Shown: piece after piece, positions 1-6,200 of the stretch
How the letters are laid out: every line of letters starts with the position of its first letter
Numbering within the stretch: position 1 is the stretch's first letter
Assembly: GCA_021828345.1 (NCBI GenBank)
Contig: JAJZJI010000053.1
Location: forward strand, 1 to 7,868
Reading direction: 5' to 3'
Origin: Microcaldota archaeon
Lineage (GTDB): Archaea; Micrarchaeota; Micrarchaeia; Micrarchaeales; Micrarchaeaceae
DNA: 7,868 nt
The notes under the pieces: model-generated
What the model was told of the DNA's origin: nothing
Databases searched by the model: none
Seen by the model: the letters and a program-made list of their open reading frames with translations, nothing else
Program-made: the position numbers and the translations under genes

Positions 1-95
1 TATTAGCTATAGTTTTCTTTATTGTTGTATTAATGTATATTTCAATTATGTATATCAAAGAGATTGTTGGCATATTAACAAAGCTAATTCGTTAA
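1..95 (+). CDS. C-terminal end of a membrane protein (partial at left edge)
   Basis: An open frame runs from base 3 to a TAA at 93-95 and gives 30 residues. It is a strongly hydrophobic stretch (LAIVFFIVVLMYISIMYI) followed by a short tail containing Lys and Arg (KEIVGILTKLIR). This looks like a last transmembrane helix with a cytoplasmic basic tail. The other two rightward frames do not look like protein. The stop is followed immediately by a stem-loop and a run of seven T, as expected for the end of a transcription unit. With only 30 residues visible the family cannot be named, and a chance open frame is possible. Confidence 0.5.
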   Translation, partial: LAIVFFIVVLMYISIMYIKEIVGILTKLIR

Positions 96-128
96 TATAC
101 TTCCTAAGTCCTTTAAGTATATTTTTTT
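94..128 (+). terminator. Stem-loop and T-tract terminator after the left-edge gene
   Basis: AATATACTT (94-102) pairs perfectly with AAGTATATT (115-123) around a 12-base loop, and seven T follow at 122-128. The stem starts inside the TAA of the upstream reading frame. Archaeal termination depends mainly on the T-tract, so the T run is probably the working part. The last two stem bases are also used by the next inverted repeat (122-149), so the two structures cannot form together. Confidence 0.6.
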
Positions 129-149
129 AGGGTTTTGAGCCTAAAAAAA
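122..149. repeat. Perfect 10-8-10 inverted repeat; candidate recombinase core site or bidirectional terminator
   Basis: TTTTTTTAGG (122-131) and CCTAAAAAAA (140-149) are exact reverse complements separated by the asymmetric 8-base spacer GTTTTGAG (132-139). Two readings fit. First, it gives seven T after or within a stem on both strands and could be a bidirectional terminator. Second, 9-13-bp inverted arms around a 6-8-bp asymmetric spacer is the usual geometry of tyrosine recombinase core sites (loxP, FRT and dif types), and it lies 58 bases upstream of a tyrosine recombinase start. The sequence alone cannot decide between them. The homopolymer content makes a chance dyad more likely than for a mixed sequence. 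Confidence 0.5.
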
Positions 150-155
150 GCTCAA
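135..155. repeat. 6-bp inverted repeat overlapping the 10-8-10 dyad
   Basis: TTGAGC (135-140) pairs with GCTCAA (150-155) around CTAAAAAAA. It uses the spacer and inner right arm of the 122-149 dyad and so is mutually exclusive with it. Six base pairs is short, and chance is a real possibility. Confidence 0.3.
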
Positions 156-160
156 TATAA

Positions 161-172
161 ACTAAATTTAGT
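161..172. promoter_or_regulatory. 12-bp perfect palindrome, candidate operator
   Basis: ACTAAATTTAGT is perfectly self-complementary. It ends four bases before the TATA box at 177-184, where the BRE and transcription-factor B would sit. Palindromes at this position are typical binding sites for dimeric archaeal repressors or activators. No regulator gene is visible in this window, so the partner is unknown. A role in controlling the recombinase operon is inferred from position only. Confidence 0.4.
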
Positions 173-176
173 ATAA

Positions 177-184
177 TTTATATA
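177..184 (+). promoter_or_regulatory. Archaeal TATA box of the rightward operon
   Basis: TTTATATA is a consensus-like archaeal TATA box. Its centre (about 180.5) lies 26-27 bases before the ATG at 207, so the predicted start of transcription falls on or next to the start codon and the mRNA would be leaderless. This agrees with the lack of any GGAGG- or GGTGA-like sequence just before 207, whereas downstream genes of the same operon do have such sites. Confidence 0.6.
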
Positions 185-206
185 CTTTTCTCTCTTAGTG
201 TATATT

Positions 207-782
207 ATGCCACAGCCAATCATTTTGAAGTCTGATAAAAGGCAGAGCAGAATACTACGACCTTTTGAATTTGAAAGTATACGCACTCTCGCAAAGCCTT
301 ACCAGCAGCTTTGGCTTGATGCTCTATTAACAACTGGTATGCGTTACGAAGAGTTGGCACTCTTTCAAAAAAACCCACAGTGGTTTGATAAAACATTTAT
401 TCACCTTCCAGTAGAAGCGAATCGCAAACATAAAGCACTGAAGCAGCGCTCTGTTAGGCTCTCGCGCTGGGGCCAGACCATAATTCCACTATTCCTAACA
501 AATTCCCGACCCATTCCAAACAGAGCCGGTATACGCGCCGACCTGTTGGGGTGGGCTAAGAGCGCAGGGATCGGAATTGAGGGCATTTCTGCTAAAATGT
601 TTAGAAAGACGTGGGAATCGTGGATTACGATCAAATATCCCACAATAAACCCTAAAATTATACTTTTATCGCAGGGTCATAACGATTTTGTTTCATTGAA
701 TTATTATTTGTCCGTGCCGTTCACAGAAGAGGATAAGGCTTTAATGGGAAAGTATACTGACGGATATCTTGAGGGTATATAA
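207..782 (+). CDS. Core-only tyrosine recombinase/integrase
   Basis: This 191-residue protein has the layout of a tyrosine recombinase catalytic domain. Box I is TGMRYEEL (43-50) with Arg46. A Lys-rich beta-hairpin region spans 73-85. Box II is KMFRKTW (130-136) with Arg133. LSQGHND (154-160) holds the GH histidine, His158. Tyr167 lies exactly nine residues after His158, the usual spacing of the nucleophile, with Tyr166 beside it. The first His of the HxxR motif is Lys130 here. The N-terminal core-binding domain is missing, so this is a minimal enzyme. It should cut and rejoin DNA through a 3'-phosphotyrosine intermediate and may integrate, excise or resolve the element. I chose ATG 207 over an in-frame GTG at 198 because of the TATA-box distance. 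It is first in a five-gene operon and ends in a TAATG overlap with the next gene. GC is about 49% in the 240 bases I counted (241-360 and 421-540), against about 35% in a sample of the next gene, suggesting separate ancestry. Confidence 0.85.
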   Translation: MPQPIILKSDKRQSRILRPFEFESIRTLAKPYQQLWLDALLTTGMRYEELALFQKNPQWFDKTFIHLPVEANRKHKALKQRSVRLSRWGQTIIPLFLTNSRPIPNRAGIRADLLGWAKSAGIGIEGISAKMFRKTWESWITIKYPTINPKIILLSQGHNDFVSLNYYLSVPFTEEDKALMGKYTDGYLEGI

Positions 783-1213
783 TGAACTCACGCAGAACTC
801 GAAGCGAAGCTGAGGCACTTAAAATCTTAAATAGAATGGTAGAAAACAAAGAGATTGTATTTTGCACAAAAACCGTTGATTTTGAGCCTATCGCGGATAT
901 TGTAATAGTTACCAACAATTTAAAAACAATCTTACTAGAGCTAAAAGAAAGCACTGCAGAGGATTTTACAGGTCTTATGAAAAAAGTAATAGATAAACCA
1001 AAACAATATACATTTAACAAAAATTATGATATACATTGTTATATCTTAGCACTATACAAAGTATCAAGATTCTTTTATGTTCCAAAAATAGAGCAGTTGT
1101 TAAATTCCAGCACAATAATACCGCCAAAAGTATTGGGAAACGCATCGGAGTTTATTGGCGATGATATGGAAAGTACGATTAGATATGTTATAGGTGTATA
1201 CAATGCCAGATGA
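782..1213 (+). CDS. Putative PD-(D/E)XK nuclease, Holliday-junction-resolvase-like
   Basis: This protein has 143 residues. An N-terminal helix with Glu9/Glu11 is followed by strand-like segments carrying Asp39 (IADIVIV) and, 14 residues later, Glu53-Leu-Lys55 (LLELKES). The order E...D...ExK and the spacing match the PD-(D/E)XK fold, and size and arrangement resemble archaeal Hjc resolvases, though I cannot confirm the subfamily. A helix around 58-72 (with a downstream Gln75) and a strand near 83-92 (DIHCYILALY) also fit the fold. The likely role is metal-dependent DNA cleavage; which DNA structure is inference. The start is set by a TAATG overlap with the recombinase stop and GAGGG (771-775) just upstream. 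It lies between two tyrosine-recombinase-fold genes, which supports a DNA recombination or processing role. It could also be a restriction-like or defence nuclease, or an inactive relative. Confidence 0.5.
   Translation: MNSRRTRSEAEALKILNRMVENKEIVFCTKTVDFEPIADIVIVTNNLKTILLELKESTAEDFTGLMKKVIDKPKQYTFNKNYDIHCYILALYKVSRFFYVPKIEQLLNSSTIIPPKVLGNASEFIGDDMESTIRYVIGVYNAR
1193..1196 (+). promoter_or_regulatory. Ribosome binding site GGTG deciding the start at 1203
   Basis: GGTG (within AGGTG) lies six bases before ATG 1203 and matches the GGTGA part of the archaeal Shine-Dalgarno sequence. An in-frame GTG at 1194 lies inside this site and is therefore unlikely to be the start. Confidence 0.5.
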
Positions 1214-1634
1214 GGAACTTGATAACGCAATAGATAAACTTCCCCTAAAGGAAAAAATCTTATACAAAGGTCTATTAAAGCGCCTAAAAGGTGGGGGCAG
1301 ACATTCTTTAAAGTTCGTTCTGGCCCTTGAGGATATCAGCAAGGTTATTGGCTGGTCTGGCGACGCACAAAAGTTATACTGGGATACTAAACAGAATATA
1401 CCAAAGCAGGACCCTAACTACGACAAGGCACTCAATATTTTGAATAATGGTATGAACATGCTTGATAAGATCTTAATCGATTTTCCAACAACAACATCAA
1501 CAGTTTACTCAATGAAAGAGAAACTTATGACACAGATTATAGATATTGAGTACTTAAAAAAAGGAGTAATCAAAACCCAAGAAGAATTATCAGCTGAAGC
1601 TAAAAGGCGAATTAATGCTGTGGCAACACCATGA
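1203..1634 (+). CDS. Unknown helical protein in the recombinase operon
   Basis: I do not recognise this 143-residue protein. It is soluble and appears mostly alpha-helical. An acidic and Leu-rich start (MPDEELDNAIDKL) is followed by a basic Gly-rich segment, KRLKGGGRHSLKF (about 27-40), that could touch nucleic acid. A central region contains WSGDAQKLYWDTKQ, and long amphipathic helices run from about 75 to the end. There is no signal peptide, membrane segment, zinc-binding Cys pattern or Walker motif. It overlaps the preceding gene by 11 bases and the following one by 20 bases, so the three are probably translated together. The neighbours suggest an accessory role in recombination, such as DNA bending or directionality control, but that is context only. 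Confidence 0.75.
   Translation: MPDEELDNAIDKLPLKEKILYKGLLKRLKGGGRHSLKFVLALEDISKVIGWSGDAQKLYWDTKQNIPKQDPNYDKALNILNNGMNMLDKILIDFPTTTSTVYSMKEKLMTQIIDIEYLKKGVIKTQEELSAEAKRRINAVATP
1605..1610 (+). promoter_or_regulatory. Ribosome binding site AGGCGA supporting the start at 1615
   Basis: AGGCGA lies inside the end of the preceding gene, followed by four bases and ATG 1615. The spacing is the same as for the GGTGA site before the 6523 start, and it differs from GGTGA by one base. It supports a real 20-base gene overlap. Confidence 0.4.
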
Positions 1635-2145
1635 TATAATTAATGAAGCTCCCACTAAAGAACATATAACATTAATGCTAAATTCACTCGTGGGCTTAGA
1701 ATCGACTGCTCTTGAATTTATAATTTATACAGGGATAAGGCCACAGGAGTTAATCACTATTAAAAAAGCGGATCTAGGAAGTAATACAATACGTATATAT
1801 GATGTGAAGCTCAAGCGATTCAGAGTTGTGTCTGTTCCGCAAATGTTAATGAAAAAACTCCCAAACGGGATCCATGATTACAACCAACTTATTTTTAATT
1901 TTAGTCTATACAAACTCAATGAATTTTTAAACACTGCTTCACATAATGTTTTAGGCCCAACACATACATATACCTGGCACTCATTACATTTATTCTATAT
2001 AGAAATTGCAAACATCAATAACATACCCCTAGAGATTGTTGCGGAAAACATGGGGGTATCGCCTAATAAACTATTTAAATATTTTAAATCAAGAATTGAA
2101 AAAAACAAAAATTGTGTGAATGATCTCTATGGACAAAAAAATTAA
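1615..2145 (+). CDS. Degenerate tyrosine-recombinase-fold protein, probably catalytically inactive
   Basis: This 176-residue protein has recognisable recombinase landmarks. YTGIRPQELITIKKADL (38-54) is a clear box I with Arg42. DVKLKRFRVVSVP (63-75) resembles the beta-hairpin with the catalytic Lys (Lys65 or Lys67). WHSLHLFYIEIA (121-132) aligns with the HxLRHTFAT motif but has His125 where the second Arg should be and Leu126 at the next position. In ENMGVSP (144-150) the GH histidine is replaced by Val148. FKYF (154-157) is the tyrosine region, but Tyr156 is one residue early and Phe157 sits at the canonical spacing. Loss of the second Arg and the GH histidine argues against normal strand exchange. 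It may be a regulatory or DNA-binding partner of the active recombinase, or a decaying copy. It has no core-binding domain. The start is set by AGGCGA at 1605-1610, and it overlaps both neighbours. Confidence 0.65.
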   Translation: MLWQHHDIINEAPTKEHITLMLNSLVGLESTALEFIIYTGIRPQELITIKKADLGSNTIRIYDVKLKRFRVVSVPQMLMKKLPNGIHDYNQLIFNFSLYKLNEFLNTASHNVLGPTHTYTWHSLHLFYIEIANINNIPLEIVAENMGVSPNKLFKYFKSRIEKNKNCVNDLYGQKN

Positions 2146-2395
2146 AATAATTCTAATATATGTTATAGGCGTATTGATAATTACATCATTTATTGCAGTT
2201 GGAATGCTTTGGCGACTCAGTATACAAAAGGACATAACACTATCTAGTTCTTGCAGCAATTATGCGCAACAAATTGAAAACTCAATATCAGTATATATAT
2301 CTGTCTATACCTCATTTTTTAACATTGCAGCAATAAACAACACTGAAAGCAATCTCTGCGTACAGAATCCAAACCCCTTCAATATGGGGCCATAG
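2129..2395 (+). CDS. Small single-pass membrane protein
   Basis: This is an unrecognised 88-residue protein. Its N-terminus MDKKIK is basic, followed by one strong hydrophobic helix (about 7-28, IILIYVIGVLIITSFIAVGMLW) and a polar domain of about 60 residues that should face outside. That domain has two Cys (42 and 77) that could form a disulfide, plus an NNT sequon at 70-72. An ATG at 2120 in the same frame is possible; I prefer 2129 because GTGA (2116-2119) directly touches 2120, leaving no spacing for that start. It overlaps the degenerate recombinase gene by 17 bases and is the last gene of the rightward operon. Its 3' end overlaps the last gene of the opposing operon by 17 bases. A membrane protein at the end of a recombination operon is unexpected; its job is unknown. 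Confidence 0.65.
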   Translation: MDKKIKIILIYVIGVLIITSFIAVGMLWRLSIQKDITLSSSCSNYAQQIENSISVYISVYTSFFNIAAINNTESNLCVQNPNPFNMGP

Positions 2396-2741
2396 CATTG
2401 CGGAGCAGAAATATTACAGATCCAAGTGCAACCAGCGCAATAGGCATATAAACTAAATTAGTACTTAGATACCCAAGCTGCACTAAGAATACACTTATAA
2501 CAGTACCTAAGAAACCAGATACAACAAGAGCAATCGATACATCATATCTAAGTGCCATTGCTCCAAAGGCAACGAACATAATAATGCCAAGCAGTGCAAA
2601 CCCAAATATGCCGCCGGGCAGGCAGGGATTGTTATTTATTATACCAAAAATTTGCTGTATACCTGTTACATTCTGATAAGTGGTATTTAACCCTGTGCCT
2701 GTTGTGTTCATAATACAATACACTAATAGTAAATGCAACAT
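2379..2741 (-). CDS. Small three-helix membrane protein, last gene of the leftward operon
   Basis: This protein has 120 residues from ATG 2741, or 110 from the alternative ATG at 2711. I favour 2741 because GTGAT (2749-2745) precedes it at the same spacing as the GGTGA site before 6523; the shorter form begins MNTTGTG. An N-terminal segment of about 40 polar residues with NTT and NVT sequons is probably outside. Three membrane helices follow, about 44-63, 69-89 and 94-114, ending in LLRNAMAPY. The block from GGIFG to LLRN resembles the C-terminal three-helix anchor of the 1037-residue surface protein two genes upstream. From memory, small three-helix proteins like this recur next to adhesin genes in archaeal proviruses, but I cannot name a family. 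Its gene follows the preceding stop by four bases. Confidence 0.75.
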   Translation of the reverse strand: MLHLLLVYCIMNTTGTGLNTTYQNVTGIQQIFGIINNNPCLPGGIFGFALLGIIMFVAFGAMALRYDVSIALVVSGFLGTVISVFLVQLGYLSTNLVYMPIALVALGSVIFLLRNAMAPY

Positions 2742-2744
2742 AAT

Positions 2745-2749
2745 ATCAC
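2745..2749 (-). promoter_or_regulatory. Ribosome binding site GTGAT supporting the start at 2741
   Basis: On the minus strand GTGAT is followed by ATT and ATG 2741. It matches the GGTGATC end of the archaeal anti-Shine-Dalgarno complement and contains the stop codon of the preceding gene. Confidence 0.4.
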
Positions 2750-3201
2750 AATGGGAATATGAATACTGCAGACATTATCGATAGTATAATAACAACAATA
2801 ACTAAAAATATTATATTAGCTTCAGAGTAACTTATACTAGTACCTAGCATGCTACCAATGCCATTCTGAATAAATACAATGAGTGCAGTATATGTCGCTG
2901 GAATAGATAGTAAATACTGCGAGGCCATACCAACAGTATTAAGCGTATTAAGACCTCCCAATGAACTGCTTTGTGATTTTGCCTGGTTGCTCATATTTGT
3001 AAGGATTCCAAACAGACTTGTACTATTACTCTGCGCCCCTGTTGCGGCGAGATAAGCCGCTTTAAAGGTCGAGTTCATAGTTACATTATTAATAGTGTCA
3101 TACGATCCAACATAACCAACCAGCGCCCAGAGCATAGTTACGGCTACAACAGAAGCAAAGATTAAGCTTCTAATTGGTACAGCTGCTTTATATTGTTTCA
3201 T
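2746..3201 (-). CDS. Three-helix membrane protein of the envelope operon
   Basis: This 151-residue protein begins MKQYKAAVP with a short basic N-terminus, then a membrane helix (about 12-32). An outside region (33-95) is rich in Ser, Asn and Thr with several N-glycosylation sequons (NVT, NST, NMS). Two further hydrophobic segments follow, about 96-112 and 129-149, ending FIFPL. A TTG at 3207 in the same frame is possible, but ATG 3201 is preferred, preceded by AGGCG two bases beyond the previous stop. It sits between the giant surface protein and the final three-helix protein with almost no spacing, so the three probably form one membrane assembly. I do not recognise a named family. Minor envelope protein and pilus-like assembly factor are both compatible. 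Confidence 0.75.
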   Translation of the reverse strand: MKQYKAAVPIRSLIFASVVAVTMLWALVGYVGSYDTINNVTMNSTFKAAYLAATGAQSNSTSLFGILTNMSNQAKSQSSSLGGLNTLNTVGMASQYLLSIPATYTALIVFIQNGIGSMLGTSISYSEANIIFLVIVVIILSIMSAVFIFPL

Positions 3202-3203
3202 TG

Positions 3204-6200
3204 TCAACGCCTATTAATTATATATATAATGAATGCACTAGCTATCCATAAAAATCCTACTGTTAATAATGTGGCTTGGCTTAGATCAATGTAAAATAAT
3301 GATGTTAAATATATGTCAACGCCTATGATTGTTATTGTGGGATTTTTCGTTATGTAAATTAATGCAACAACTATAACGCCTAATAACCCGATAAATATCC
3401 CAATGCTTCCAAAGATACCTTGCGACGTTCCAAATGTTCCCTGTGCTAGTGCATAACTGCTGCCATTTACAATCGCTCCAAATTTCCAAATATATAAAGT
3501 ATCGTTGATGTGTGGTACTGTGCAGCTAAGTGTTCCGCTTTTAGTAACTTCCGATTTTGAGCAGGTTGCAACTTGCGACGTTAATGTATATCCACTTTGA
3601 TTGTATACTTTTAAAGATATATTATACTCATTTCCTAAGTTAGACGTGAATATGCAGCTTTCAGTTGCGGTGTTTGATGCTCCATTGGTTGTATTACAAT
3701 TATATTTTAGATTTGATAATATGCTTTGAATTAATGTTATCGAAAAATTGCCAACCTGTATAACAAAAGGGCAGGCAGACGTTCCACAGCTTTGCGCAGT
3801 AAAGTAATTTGTTACGGCTAATAAATTATTAGTTTGTGGGGTATATGCTACAAATCTATACTCTCTTTGATTCTGCAGATTAATATATGTTCCACTCCCC
3901 CCCTGCGTATAAAATTCGTTAACTAATATACTTGTATTCGTATTAGGGTTATATAAGTCTACTTCTACCAGTGCAGGTATATAACTAGCGCTTGTTACAT
4001 TTTCTACTGCAACTTCATACAATATCGGGGATGATATGTTATAAAGATATAATTTTTCGGTTACAGATTTGTTAGATGTGGTTAAATTCTGCAGATAGAA
4101 GGTTGCGTTAGTTGCTCCAACACTAGAATACTTAAAGCTCCCTCCAGATATAAATGTTGCAAAATTAGGATATATACAACTATAATATTTATTTGCAGTT
4201 GCAGTGCTTGTAAATCCTGCGTTAGTTCCGTTAATGGTATTTGAGGTATATAAATTATTTCTAATTATAAATGATCCTTGCAATAATACGTTTGAACTCC
4301 ATACTTGACTTGGCAATGTTGCATTGTAGAAAGTCCAATTTATTGCCTTATCGCTCGTCGAATTACAATTAATTAATGACGGTAAATAACTACCAAAGGT
4401 TATGCTTGTATTGCGATATACATAATTATTATTATATGTTAATTTTATTGGTATCGTTGCTGTTACTGTAACTGGCGTTCCAACTTTAGGCATTGTTAAA
4501 TTAAAGTTTTTATTTAAAAATGAATATATCGACGCATAATAATGATAATTACTAGATACGAACTCTGTTAATGTTTTATTCCCAATTACTACAGTACTGT
4601 TAACAGTAGCAAGACTTATTAATTTTTTCTGGGAAATATTGACGAAAATAGTTTGGTTATCTCCTTCTATAATATTGTTAAGCTTATTTGCTATTGCTGG
4701 GATATAATTAAAATATGTATTTTGGGAATTATTTAATACTTTGTTATAATATATTTTTGTATTGTTATTATACACTAAAACAAATGAACTATTATATATA
4801 TTCGCAGTATTGTTTACTGAGACTAAGGGTAAAATATAACTCATATTGTAATTTTGCAATTTTGCTTGTCCTGTTTCGTTTTCATACGTTAAATTCTTGA
4901 GCGCATTCTGCACTATTACATTCGCATATTTTACAGAGGGCGAAAAATTAATAGTATAGTTAAACCAATCTGTCGCTGTTTCATAATTATATGTACTTAA
5001 TGTTGGTTTTTTTGAAACAATGTAAGCTACAATATCTACACTAGCAGAAGCATCTGTGCTACCAGCGACATTGTACCCATAAAACGTATGCGACCCGAAT
5101 GTTAAACTTGATGTTGTATAAGTCGCTGTTGTTGTGCCGGATGCAAGAGTTGTTCCTAATGGGCTTTGTACTTCGCAAGTATCACCAGCACTGCACGTTG
5201 CTGTTACTGTAACTGTTTGTGCAAGCAATGCATCTGGCAAAGGTGTTATACTTATTGTTACTGTGTGGCTGCTACTAGTAGATGTAATAGGCCCATAACC
5301 CACAGTTGGCATAATCCCATTCGGTGGATAACTTCTTGTTCTTACCCATTTTACATATAAAGTATAAGTTGAACTAGAAGTTGTAAAGAAATTAATGTAT
5401 TGTGTGGTCGAAGCGGCGAAATTAGCTGAATTAGTATATATACTTCCATAATTTAATTGCCCAAAAATTTCCGTAGTTCCAGACCATATGCTAAATATTT
5501 GATAAGAAGTAAAACTTCCACCTGAAATATTTGTTGGTGAGGTTGCTCCACCATTATAAGTTTGTAACGTATATACATTAGTATTAATGCCCATAATACT
5601 ATATTGCGGTAAACCTGTATCAGTAGACCCAAAATAACCAGATTGAGGCTGATAATCTGATGTTGCTGTATAATATTCATACATGTCTAATATATTTGTA
5701 GTTGGATTAAATGAATTTATTGAGGATAATACAACACTTCCAGTCGTAGTAGTTAATTCAGCACCATTATTAATAATAACGCTGCCACCTGTTCCTATTG
5801 TAGTTACCCATTTACTCGTATTTAACGCACTTCCTTTAAAATTATCATATAAATTAAATATATTTTTACCGTTATCATAAGACCCATAAGTTGGGGTTAG
5901 CTCTGGGGCTATACCGCTTGTAGTTGAATTAATATAATTAGAGGTCATATTTCCTATAGCCATATATATTGTTAAATTAGTGCCATGAACAACTGAAGGA
6001 TTTAATTTAACCCATACATCAGTATATTTCGAAGCGTTAGAGAGATTGCTTTCAATCCAGCTATAAACTTTTGTACCATTATAATAATAGAATGCAGTAT
6101 TATTTAATTTTGGGCGAAGATAAGTTTTGTATTTGCTCATGTTAATTGTTAATAATTGCTGAAAGCCGGCTCCAGTCGCTGTTGTTTGTGTATTTGATAT

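Noticed and set aside
130..142. tRNA T-arm-like string (GG TTTTGAG CC) hinting at a tRNA attachment site
   Set aside because: The loop does not match TTCRANY, the stem is only two or three pairs, and no acceptor stem or other arm is present.
198..206. In-frame GTG as the recombinase start
   Set aside because: The TATA box distance points to transcription starting at about 207, so GTG 198 would lie upstream of the mRNA.
401..1342. Leftward open frames opposite the recombinase operon
   Set aside because: They lie antisense to genes with recognisable motifs and tight overlaps, and show no promoter, ribosome site or plausible domains.
1183..2174. 17-base near-repeat (16 of 17 identical) at 1183-1199 and 2158-2174, ATATGTTATAGGYGTAT
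   Set aside because: Both copies encode YVIGV in the same frame in unrelated proteins and have no common position relative to gene starts. In AT-rich DNA this is probably chance.
4715..5880. Rightward open frames inside the giant surface protein gene
   Set aside because: They are short, have Tyr/Cys-rich antisense-type composition, lack ribosome sites and lie opposite a clearly real protein with domains throughout.
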